DNA of 64,000 nt from Labilithrix sp. (GTDB lineage: Bacteria; Myxococcota_A; Polyangia; Polyangiales; Polyangiaceae): assembly GCA_019637155.1 (NCBI GenBank), contig JAHBWE010000012.1, positions 62,001 to 126,000 of the forward strand, in the 5' to 3' direction. The number at the start of each line of letters is the position of its first letter. The stretch's first letter is position 1. The notes under the pieces were generated by a model. The model was not told the DNA's origin, did not search any database, and was given only the letters and a program-made list of their open reading frames with translations. Shown here one piece after another: positions 1-7,447 of the stretch. The position numbers were made by a program, and so were the translations under genes.

Positions 1-430
1 CGCAGTTCTCCGGCGGCGTCGTCGCCCACGCGATCTCGACCGAGGTCTCGACGTCACGAACGTCCTCGTTCGCGGGCCGGTACAGATAACGCGTCACCCA
101 GTTCCCGGACTTCGCGACGACGCGGCCGCCGGAGATGGAGAAGACGCCGGACTCGTTCTCGATCCAGCCGTTCCCGACGACGCCGTCGGCGCGATCGAAC
201 ATGTCGACGAAGCCCTCCGGCGCGGTCCCGTCGGGCGCGGCGCCGTCGACGCCGTCGTTCAGCGCGGGCCCAGGCTCGGGCGCGGCATCGCTCGCGTCCG
301 CGTCCGCCGGCGCGGTCCCGGCGTCGCCTGCGCCGGGACCTCCGCTCGTGAAGCCGTCCGTGTCGACGAACACGGCGCAGCCGGCGGACCACGCCGCGAG
401 CGCCGCGAGGGTGACGAGGACCCGCCGCAT
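1..430 (-). CDS. Lipoprotein, partial (C-terminus beyond the window)
   Basis: The reading frame starts at an ATG at 430 and runs off the left edge without a stop, giving 143 residues. It opens with MRRVLVTLAALAAWSAGC, a short basic start, a hydrophobic stretch and a lipobox ending in Cys18, so the product should be a lipid-anchored envelope protein. Residues about 25-75 are an Asp/Ala/Pro/Gly-rich spacer like those of other lipoproteins in this window. The following part (GFVDMFDRADGVVGNGW, then alternating Gly/Val/Ser residues) resembles the start of a laminin-G or concanavalin-like domain, but too little is present to name a family. It is divergent from the lipoprotein gene at 500, with a 69-bp shared upstream region. 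The lipoprotein call is firm; the function is unknown. Confidence 0.75.
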   Translation of the reverse strand, partial: MRRVLVTLAALAAWSAGCAVFVDTDGFTSGGPGAGDAGTAPADADASDAAPEPGPALNDGVDGAAPDGTAPEGFVDMFDRADGVVGNGWIENESGVFSISGGRVVAKSGNWVTRYLYRPANEDVRDVETSVEIAWATTPPENC

Positions 431-499
431 GCCGAAATTCTACCCACCATCGGGCATGATCGCCCAGCTCGGCGCGCCCGACGCGTATCGTTGGGGCCG

Positions 500-1282
500 A
501 TGAAGCGTCACGTCCTCGTGCTGTTGCTCGGCGCTTGTGCGACGCCACCGCCTGTCGCGCCGCCGCCGCCGCCGCCGGCCGCCGCGCCGGTCGCGGCGGT
601 GGAAGAAGTCGTAGAAGACGCCGGCGCGCCGGTCGTCGAGCCGCCGCCGGTGTACCCGAGCGCACCCGACGACACCGACGCGGTGATCCTCCAGCGCACG
701 GCGTGCCAGGGCCGCTGCCCGATCTACTCCGTCGGCATCACCAGCAACGGCAACGTGCACTTCTTCGGCGAGCTGTTCACGAAGAAGCTCGGCTACGCGT
801 TCGCGACCGTTCCGCGCGAGGAGGTAGCTGCACTCTACAAGCGCGTCGACGCGCTGCGGCCGGCGCCGTCGAAGCACCCGGCGGCGCCCGATCGTCCGAG
901 CGCGTTCGTGGTGCGGCGGCGCAAGGGCGTGACGACGCGGCTCGACGCACCGGGCACGATCTTCGAGGAGATCGACTCCGTCGCGAACACGAAGGCGTGG
1001 GTCGCGTCGGACCAGACGAGCGGGTACGACCGCGGCGATCCGATCCCGGCCGCGGCGGCGCAAGCGATGCTCGGACGTCAGCTCGAAGCGCTCGACAAGT
1101 GCGCCGGCGGGAAGACCGAGATCGAGATCACGATCGAGAGCACGGAGCTCGGGCAAGCGCGGATCGCGAACGTCGCCGGGAAGAAGGAGCCCGACGACTG
1201 CGTCCGCAAGGCCGTCGCCGCGCTCCGCTTCCCGCTCGGCGCCGCCCCCGTCGCGCCGCTCACCGTCACGATTGGCAAATAG
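500..1282 (+). CDS. DUF6438-like lipoprotein
   Basis: This is a 260-residue protein. I chose the ATG at 500 rather than 491 because it gives a compact signal peptide (MKRHVLVLLLGAC) with the lipobox Cys at residue 13. A Pro/Ala-rich spacer follows. The core contains TACQGRCPIYSVGI, the paired-cysteine CxxxCPxY signature I associate with DUF6438, a small domain of unknown function in secreted proteins. The C-terminal half (about 190-260) has a conserved-looking beta segment and a CVRKAVAALRFP motif reminiscent of the TonB/AgmX C-terminal fold often seen in myxobacterial lipoproteins. It ends 29 bp before the persulfide dioxygenase gene and may be read with it. No enzymatic role can be assigned. 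Confidence 0.8.
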   Translation: MKRHVLVLLLGACATPPPVAPPPPPPAAAPVAAVEEVVEDAGAPVVEPPPVYPSAPDDTDAVILQRTACQGRCPIYSVGITSNGNVHFFGELFTKKLGYAFATVPREEVAALYKRVDALRPAPSKHPAAPDRPSAFVVRRRKGVTTRLDAPGTIFEEIDSVANTKAWVASDQTSGYDRGDPIPAAAAQAMLGRQLEALDKCAGGKTEIEITIESTELGQARIANVAGKKEPDDCVRKAVAALRFPLGAAPVAPLTVTIGK

Positions 1283-1311
1283 CCGAAGCGTCGTAAGCTG
1301 GCGCTCTGCGC

Positions 1312-2364
1312 ATGATCTTCCGCCAGTTGTTCGACCAGGTCTCGAGCACCTACAGCTATCTCCTCGCCGACGAGCAGACGCGCGAAGCGGTCCTGATCGA
1401 TCCCGTCTTCGAGCGCCACGTGCGCGACGCCGCGCTCGTCCGCGAGCTCGGCCTCTCGCTCCTCTACACGATCGACACCCATTGCCACGCCGATCACGTC
1501 ACCGGCGCGTGGCTCATGAGAGACGCCTTCGGCAGCAAGTCCGCCCTCGCCCGCGAATACGGCGCGACCAACGTCGATCTTCCGCTCGCGGACGGCGACG
1601 TCATCCGCTTCGGCGGCGAGTCGCTCGAGGTCCGCGCCACCCCGGGCCACACCGACGGCTGCCTCTCCTTCGTGACGCCCGATCGGACGATGGTCTTCAC
1701 CGGCGACGCGCTCCTCGTCCGCGGCGCGGGCCGCACCGACTTCCAGCAGGGCGATCCTTCCCTCCTCTACCAGTCGATCCAGAAGCAGCTCTTCTCGTTG
1801 CCCGACGACTGCGTGGTGTATCCCGCGCACGACTACGACGGCCGCACGTCGAGCACGATCGGCGAGGAGCGCCGCTTCAACGCGCGCATCGGCGGCAACG
1901 CGCGCGAGGAGGACTTCGTCGGCTACATGATGAACCTCGCGCTGCCGCATCCGAAGCAGCTCGACATCGCGGTCCCCGCCAACATGCGCGGCGGGCAGCC
2001 GGAGGACGGCAAGGCCCCCGCTCCGCCGGCGTGGGCGCCGCTCGTGACGACCTACGCCGGCATCCTCGAGATCAAGCCCGACTGGGTCGCCGCCCACCGC
2101 GACGACGTCCACCTCCTCGACGTCCGCTCCGCCGTCGAGCTGACGGGGGAGCTCGGTCACATCATGGGTGCGCAGCACATCCCGCTCGAGGAGCTCCGCG
2201 CGCGCGCGGCCGAGGTCAAATCCGATCGCCCCGTCGTCGTCGTATGCCAAACAGGCCGCCGCTCCGGGATCGCCACGCAGATCCTCGGCAAAGCGGGGGT
2301 CACCAAAGTGGCCAATCTCGCGGGCGGCATGGTCGCCTGGCGCGACCTCGGGTTGCCGTCGTAA
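1312..2364 (+). CDS. Persulfide dioxygenase-rhodanese fusion (MBL fold)
   Basis: This 350-residue protein has two domains. Residues about 1-230 are a metallo-beta-lactamase fold with the metal motif THCHADH (56-62) and further conserved residues in PGHTDGC, FTGDALLVRG and YPAHDY. This is the pattern of ETHE1-type persulfide dioxygenases, which oxidise glutathione persulfide to sulfite with an iron centre. Residues about 250-350 are a rhodanese domain with the active-site loop CQTGRRS, catalytic Cys312, and the usual LLDVRS start. The fusion resembles bacterial PRF/CstB-like enzymes that couple persulfide oxidation to sulfur transfer, so a role in cytoplasmic sulfide detoxification is likely. 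It is convergent with the oxygenase gene at 2382, separated by 17 bp. Confidence 0.9.
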   Translation: MIFRQLFDQVSSTYSYLLADEQTREAVLIDPVFERHVRDAALVRELGLSLLYTIDTHCHADHVTGAWLMRDAFGSKSALAREYGATNVDLPLADGDVIRFGGESLEVRATPGHTDGCLSFVTPDRTMVFTGDALLVRGAGRTDFQQGDPSLLYQSIQKQLFSLPDDCVVYPAHDYDGRTSSTIGEERRFNARIGGNAREEDFVGYMMNLALPHPKQLDIAVPANMRGGQPEDGKAPAPPAWAPLVTTYAGILEIKPDWVAAHRDDVHLLDVRSAVELTGELGHIMGAQHIPLEELRARAAEVKSDRPVVVVCQTGRRSGIATQILGKAGVTKVANLAGGMVAWRDLGLPS

Positions 2365-2388
2365 TCGCTATTCCGTAATCGCTATTCC
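2361..2388. repeat. Tandem 14-bp duplication between two convergent stops
   Basis: The 14-mer gtaatcgctattcc occurs twice head to tail (2361-2374 and 2375-2388). The first copy includes the TAA of the plus-strand fusion gene and the second the TAG of the minus-strand oxygenase. It looks like a recent slippage duplication in the only 17 bp separating the genes. No terminator hairpin is apparent here. Confidence 0.85.
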
Positions 2389-3161
2389 GCCGCCGCGGCC
2401 GCGTCGGAGAGCGGGAGCACGCGGCAGGCGCCACGGCCGGGGTAGTAGCGCTTGTTCGCTCCCGGCGCGGCGTATCCGTTGATCAGCACGCGGCGCGGAG
2501 ACGACGAGTGGTTGGGCGTGCTGCCGTGGACGGCGTAAGGGCCGAAGAGGAGCACGTCGCCCGCGCGGCCGGTCACGGAGACCGCGCGCGACGCGTCGAC
2601 GCGCACGCCGCCGTCCTTCACGAGGCGACCGGAGGCGTCGAGCGCCGCCGCGTCCCGGGGGAGGAACTCGAGCGGCCCGTTCTCCTCCGTCATGTCGTCG
2701 ACGAGGAGGATCGTCTGCACGAACGAGCCGCGGCCGTTCACGTCGCGCCACGTGTCGCCGCCCTTGTCGCGGTGCTGGATGTCCTGATGCCAGTCGAAGG
2801 CGACGCCGTCGTTCGGCATCTTGTAGTGCGCCTGGCAGAGGAGCTGCTCGCAGCGGCGAGCGCCGAGCAGCTCGAGCGCCGGCTCGACGAGGCGCGGGTC
2901 CTCGCTCAGGCGAAGGAGCACCGGCTCCGCCCCGCCGGCCCACACGACGCGCTGCACCACGACCGGCCCGCCCTCCTCCGGGACGCCGAGCGCGAAGAAC
3001 GCGCCGTCGTGGTCCCCCGTCGCGCGCAGCGTCTGCGCGGTCGCGTAGAGCCGCTCGAGCGCCGCCCGCGCCGCGCGGACCTCGTCCTCGCGGAAGACCC
3101 CGCGCCGAACGACGAACCCACCTCCGTAAAATGCCCGCTTCTCCTCGTCCGACAGCTTCAC
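2382..3161 (-). CDS. Phytanoyl-CoA dioxygenase (PhyH) family oxygenase
   Basis: The protein has 259 residues when started at the GTG at 3161, which follows a GGAAGAGG ribosome-binding site; a longer frame upstream to 3401 is rich in Arg and not conserved-looking. The sequence has the Fe(II)/2-oxoglutarate oxygenase features of the PhyH family. These are the HxD metal motif in FDWHQDIQHRD, the distal His in GPYAVHGSTPNHSS, and the 2-oxoglutarate-binding Arg in RRVLINGYA. It begins with the usual KLSDEEKRAFYGGGFVV helix, where a new oxygenase chain opens. The family hydroxylates varied small molecules, so the substrate cannot be predicted. No pathway partners are adjacent. Confidence 0.85.
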   Translation of the reverse strand: MKLSDEEKRAFYGGGFVVRRGVFREDEVRAARAALERLYATAQTLRATGDHDGAFFALGVPEEGGPVVVQRVVWAGGAEPVLLRLSEDPRLVEPALELLGARRCEQLLCQAHYKMPNDGVAFDWHQDIQHRDKGGDTWRDVNGRGSFVQTILLVDDMTEENGPLEFLPRDAAALDASGRLVKDGGVRVDASRAVSVTGRAGDVLLFGPYAVHGSTPNHSSSPRRVLINGYAAPGANKRYYPGRGACRVLPLSDAAAAAE

Positions 3162-3229
3162 TCGCGCCTCTTCCGTCGCTACTCGAGAGTGTAGCGAGCC
3201 GGACGGCGACACCCAAATTGGCTGCCGAG

Positions 3230-6200
3230 CTACGGGTAGGTGAAGACTACGCCGGTCGGAGAGCACGCAGCGCGGCCGGGGACGACCTGCGCGGAGACGG
3301 ACAGCATCGAAGCGGTGCCAGACGGACACACGACGTGATGCCGAGCGCGATCGCTGGGGAAGGAGGCGTCGGGGACCGGATGATCCTCGAGCCGGGTACA
3401 CGAGGGATCGATCGTCGCCGGGAACGTAAAACCACCGTTCGGCGCGAGAGCGCTCCAGTACCGCAGGTCGACGGTCCCCGCTTGCGTTCTGGGAGCCAGG
3501 GTGGCGATGCCTCCATAGACGACGCCCGTCGCCGTGGTCCTCGTGGCGACGGAGTGCGTCATGTTCCCGCTATGCACGTAGAGGAGCTCGGCGTGCGTAC
3601 GCCGGAAGTCGACCCGAGCTTCACCAAAGTAGGCCCGAGGTACAGGCGCGGAGCTCAGCGTGATCGTCTGGCTCGCGCCCACCGCGATCGTGCCGCTCGC
3701 TGGGCTCGGGGTCAGCCAGCTGCCGCTCTCGGCCGCCTCGACGGTGAAGGGGAGCGGCGCCGTTCCGGTGTTCTTGATGACGAACCCTCGCGGCGACGGG
3801 GTCGTTCCGCAATCGACCTCGCCGAAATCGATCTCTCGCGGGTACACGTCCATCGATAGCGCCCCCGTGCCTTGCGCCAGAAACGTGAGGTTCCCGCTCG
3901 CGAGCGGCGCGCAGAGGGGTGTGCCCGGCGGCGCCGAGAGCTTGACCTGAGCGCTCCGCGGCCCCGCCAGAGCCGGCGTGAACCACGCTGCGTGCTGCCA
4001 GATGTCATTGCCGAAGCCGTTCGGGAACTGCTCCACGCGGACCTCGTTCGATGGGTCTTGAACCCTCGTGAGCGAGAGCGGATGGATGTCGTTGCCTTGA
4101 ACGACGGTGCTCACGAGCCAGAAATCTCGCGTCTCGCCGACCGGGATCGCGCCGAGGTCGTAGGTCCCGGCGTTCCCGGTGACGACCATCCCGCGCACGT
4201 TGATCTGCGCCGGGATCGCGAGGAACGTGTTCGCGGACGCGGCGGTGATCGCGATGAGCTGTCGATGCTCGCCGGGCGCGGCGAAGTAGCCGATCGTGGA
4301 ATCGAAGGAGAGCTTCGGCAAGACGCGGACGGTGACCGACTCTCCGGGCGCGAGGGTGCCGGACGGCGGGTTGACGTCGAACAGCGGCGTCGTGGCCTCG
4401 ACCGACACGCTGAACGGGACCGCGACGGCCGAGTGGTTGGTCAGCTGGAACGTGCGGCCCTGCGGCAGAGCGCTGCCGCACGTCGCGTCGTCGAGCTCGA
4501 CGCTCGCGACGTCGACGGAGAGCGGCAGCACCTTGCCTTCTCCCGTGACCGTGACGTCGGCGGGTACGCCGCCGCATAGGGTCCCGGTCGCGCCTGAATG
4601 AAAGCGGATCGTGTCGGTGAACGCGCCGGACGGGACGGTGCGCCAGAACCGCACCGGGACGCTCGTGCCGCGCGGCACCGTCACCGAGACAAACTCGCCG
4701 GTCTGGAGGTGCTCCGCGAACACCTCGACCGCCTGGTTCCCGCCGTTCGTCAGGTAGACGACCTCCTGGACCCGAGCACCTGCCGTGCGATCGCCGACCG
4801 AGCCGCCCGTCGCGCTCAGGATGCCCCCGCCGCGATACGAGAAGAGGAAGATCCGGCTCCACTCGGTCGCGCCGGGGCGCATCAGGAAGAGGTTCTCGTG
4901 CTGGTACTCGTAGCCGCTCCCCGCGCGCGGCGGCGCCGCCACGCGAACGAGCTTCGTGGTGGCAGGCGGGATGGTCAGCGTGCCCCGGAGCGTCGTCGGA
5001 TCGATCGTGAGCGGGACGTCATCGAGCGTCAGGCCGAACGAGAACGGCCCCGCGCGGGTGTAATCCATCGTCATCGGCGTGCCGCTCGTGTTCGTGAGCG
5101 ACAGATACTGGGGGACGGGATCGGTCCCGCAGCCCGTCTCCATGACGATGCGATCGGTGGACACGATGAGATCCGCGTCCGAGACGGAGCGCGCGAGCAC
5201 GGCGGGATCGGTCGCGATGTCGGGCATGCTGCACGCGCCGGCGGCCTGCACGCGCACGTCGACGCGCTCCGGCGTGGCGCCGGCGGCGGGCGCGTACTTG
5301 ACGCGAACGGTGGCCCGCCCGCCCGGCGCGAGGGTGCCGCTCGGGTTGCCGTCGATGGTCACCGCGGTCGACGACGAGGTCGCGAACGTGATGGGGATCG
5401 CCGCGTTACCTCGGTTCTCGAGCGTGAACGTCTCCGACGCCGTCGTGACGCCGGCGACCGCGGTGAGCTCCGCGTGGCGCGAGTCGACCCAGCGGAGGAC
5501 CGCGCCGCCCGCGCGCTGGCGGAGCGCGATCGTGCGGTCCGCGTCGCCGGGGACGGTGCTCGTGATCGTGAGCAGGTCGCCGTAGTCCGCAGGGAGCGTG
5601 GTGAGGTTGGACGGGATCGCCTTCGGTGTGACCGTGATCGACGCGGTCCCACCGGCCGCGAGCGTCCCGGACGCAGGCGTGATCGAGAACGACGAGGTCG
5701 CGCCGCGTCCGAGCGCGGCGGTCCAGGACAGCGAGGAGCCACCGCTGTTGGAGAGCGTGACCGTCTTGGCGACCGCCGTGTCGTGGCACCTCGTCTCGCC
5801 GAAGTCGAGATCTCCCGAGACCTGCAGCGACCCCGTGCGCGTGCTCCCCGAGTAGGTGACCACACCGCCGGCCGCGCTGCATGTCCCCGTCGGCGCGAAG
5901 GTCGTCGAGCCCGAGAAGTCGCCCGACGCGTTCACGACGGGCGCGAACGTGACCGTGCCCGTGATGGACGCTCCTGCCGCGAGCGTGAGCGTGCCGCCCG
6001 ACGCGCCGGGGATCGACACGTCGAACGGACCATGAGCGACCGTGTGGATCGCGAGCGTCACCGGCTCGTTGCCGACGTTGGAGACCCCGAAGGGGAAGCC
6101 CGCGGTGGAGCCGATCGGGCGGTCCCCGAAGTCGATCGCGCCCTGCACGATCACAGCCGGACCGCTCCGCGCGAACCGCGCGGAGATCGTGACCCCGCCC

Positions 6201-6715
6201 GTCGCGGTGCCGAGCGGCACGACGTCGATCCGCTCGGAGATGGGGTTCGCGTTGGTCGGGATCCCCGGGTCGATCGGACGCACGGTGAACGTCGTCGAGG
6301 CGCCCGGCGCGAGCGTCCCTCCCGCCGATCCGCCGAGCTCGAACCAGTCGCCGTAGAAGGGGCCCTTCGTCACGTCGAAGGCGCCGGCCACGGGACCCGA
6401 GTTCGTCACCGTGACCGTCTGCGCCGGCGGCCTCGCGGCTCCGCACGACCACGTCCCGAACTCCATGTACCCCTCGGGGGACGTGGTGAAGGTCACGTCG
6501 AAGCTCGCCGCGCCGGTGACGCCGCCCTCCTCTTCGGCGTCCGCGTCCGCGCCGGAGTCACGCTCGGGGGTCGGGCCTCCGTCCGGGAGCGGCGCGGGCC
6601 CCGTGTCCGTCACGCCGGCGTCGCCTGCGGGACCTCCGCCCGGGTCGTCGTCGCTCGCGCAGCCATGGACGAGCATGAGGACGAAGGCGAAGAGGAACGC
6701 GACGCGACGGGACAT
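3230..6715 (-). CDS. Large choice-of-anchor D lipoprotein
   Basis: This is a 1161-residue surface lipoprotein: MSRRVAFLFAFVLMLVHGC with the lipobox Cys at 19, then an Asp/Gly/Pro-rich linker (about 20-65). The remainder consists of roughly ten repeats of about 100 residues, each carrying a phrase such as VDFGEVDCGTTPSPRGFVIKN or LDFGETRCHDTAVAKTVTL followed by ASGTLAAGGTASITV. That is the hallmark of choice-of-anchor D / ASPM-SPD-2-Hydin-type immunoglobulin-like domains, thought to mediate protein or surface contacts. Many repeats carry a single Cys near the same place, suggesting inter-repeat disulfides. It is divergent from the gene at 6860 across a region with an inverted repeat. No catalytic motif is seen. 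Confidence 0.85.
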   Translation of the reverse strand: MSRRVAFLFAFVLMLVHGCASDDDPGGGPAGDAGVTDTGPAPLPDGGPTPERDSGADADAEEEGGVTGAASFDVTFTTSPEGYMEFGTWSCGAARPPAQTVTVTNSGPVAGAFDVTKGPFYGDWFELGGSAGGTLAPGASTTFTVRPIDPGIPTNANPISERIDVVPLGTATGGVTISARFARSGPAVIVQGAIDFGDRPIGSTAGFPFGVSNVGNEPVTLAIHTVAHGPFDVSIPGASGGTLTLAAGASITGTVTFAPVVNASGDFSGSTTFAPTGTCSAAGGVVTYSGSTRTGSLQVSGDLDFGETRCHDTAVAKTVTLSNSGGSSLSWTAALGRGATSSFSITPASGTLAAGGTASITVTPKAIPSNLTTLPADYGDLLTITSTVPGDADRTIALRQRAGGAVLRWVDSRHAELTAVAGVTTASETFTLENRGNAAIPITFATSSSTAVTIDGNPSGTLAPGGRATVRVKYAPAAGATPERVDVRVQAAGACSMPDIATDPAVLARSVSDADLIVSTDRIVMETGCGTDPVPQYLSLTNTSGTPMTMDYTRAGPFSFGLTLDDVPLTIDPTTLRGTLTIPPATTKLVRVAAPPRAGSGYEYQHENLFLMRPGATEWSRIFLFSYRGGGILSATGGSVGDRTAGARVQEVVYLTNGGNQAVEVFAEHLQTGEFVSVTVPRGTSVPVRFWRTVPSGAFTDTIRFHSGATGTLCGGVPADVTVTGEGKVLPLSVDVASVELDDATCGSALPQGRTFQLTNHSAVAVPFSVSVEATTPLFDVNPPSGTLAPGESVTVRVLPKLSFDSTIGYFAAPGEHRQLIAITAASANTFLAIPAQINVRGMVVTGNAGTYDLGAIPVGETRDFWLVSTVVQGNDIHPLSLTRVQDPSNEVRVEQFPNGFGNDIWQHAAWFTPALAGPRSAQVKLSAPPGTPLCAPLASGNLTFLAQGTGALSMDVYPREIDFGEVDCGTTPSPRGFVIKNTGTAPLPFTVEAAESGSWLTPSPASGTIAVGASQTITLSSAPVPRAYFGEARVDFRRTHAELLYVHSGNMTHSVATRTTATGVVYGGIATLAPRTQAGTVDLRYWSALAPNGGFTFPATIDPSCTRLEDHPVPDASFPSDRARHHVVCPSGTASMLSVSAQVVPGRAACSPTGVVFTYP

Positions 6716-6747
6716 GCGGTCGATCGTCGTGCATCCCGACAGGATCT

Positions 6748-6814
6748 CCAGACGGTCCGATGATGGAACGTTGATGGAAGCGAGCCATCATCGAGCCATC
6801 ATCGATCCGTCTGG
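6748..6814. promoter_or_regulatory. Imperfect 19-bp inverted repeat in a divergent promoter
   Basis: Arms at 6748-6766 (ccagacggtccgatgatgg) and 6796-6814 (ccatcatcgatccgtctgg) are complementary at 17 of 19 positions around a centre near 6781. Within it an 11-mer gccatcatcga is tandemly repeated (6784-6794, 6795-6805). It lies midway between the divergent starts at 6715 and 6860, where an operator for both genes would be expected. Confidence 0.5.
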
Positions 6815-6859
6815 CGATGCACCGTCGCGCGCTCGATCCTCTGGGACGGAGGAAGCGCC

Positions 6860-7447
6860 ATGTCGAGCAAGTACAAGTTCGCGGCTCTCGTGTTCGTGAT
6901 GATCTCGGTGCCCGTGCTCGTGCATGGCAGCGATCGCGAGCCTGTTCCGCTCCAGAGCCGAGCGCCGCGACCGTTCCCGTCGACGCTCGGGCGCGTATGC
7001 CACGACCGCGGCGTGCTCAAATTCACCAAGTTCGAGCTCGCGGCGAACCCGCCCGAGATCACCGTGGGAGAAGAGGGCACCGTGGCCATCGTGCTCTCGT
7101 GGGAGGACCGGAGAGAGAACGCGGGGACCACGCCGTGCGGCTTCCCGAGCGGCAAGCTCGTCGTGGAGTCGAAGACGGGGACGAGCGAACACGAGCAGAC
7201 CGCGCTGTTCGAGTGGGGGCCGGACTATCGCGTCCGCACGCACAGCCTCTCGCTCAAGCTCAAGCCGGAGATGTTCAAGATGGGCGCGATCCTCACGGTG
7301 CGCATCGAGCCGACGAGCCTCAGCGTCAAGAGCGGGGGCGCAGGCAGCGGCCCGCCGCGCACCGACCCGTTCAAGCTCCCGAAGCTCTCCCCGACGCCCG
7401 TCCCGGAGCGCCCCACCACGCAGCGATACGAGTCCAAGCTCATGTAG
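6860..7447 (+). CDS. Exported protein of unknown function
   Basis: The protein has 195 residues with an N-terminal hydrophobic segment after a basic start (MSSKYKFAALVFVMISVPVLVHG), probably a cleavable signal peptide with a site after VHG. There is no lipobox Cys. The start ATG is preceded by a GGAGGA-type ribosome-binding site. The mature part looks like a single beta-sandwich (alternating hydrophobic residues in VLKFTKFELAANPPEITVG and GTVAIVLSWED) with two cysteines that could pair. The C-terminus is Pro/Lys-rich. I do not recognise the family. It overlaps the end of the convergent ATPase gene by 8 bp. Confidence 0.7.
   Translation: MSSKYKFAALVFVMISVPVLVHGSDREPVPLQSRAPRPFPSTLGRVCHDRGVLKFTKFELAANPPEITVGEEGTVAIVLSWEDRRENAGTTPCGFPSGKLVVESKTGTSEHEQTALFEWGPDYRVRTHSLSLKLKPEMFKMGAILTVRIEPTSLSVKSGGAGSGPPRTDPFKLPKLSPTPVPERPTTQRYESKLM

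Noticed and set aside
4598..6763. A 721-codon open frame on the plus strand opposite the choice-of-anchor D lipoprotein
   Set aside because: Its composition is Arg/Asp/Gly-dominated with no domain pattern, as expected of an antisense shadow in high-GC DNA. The minus-strand gene has a signal peptide and clear repeats.
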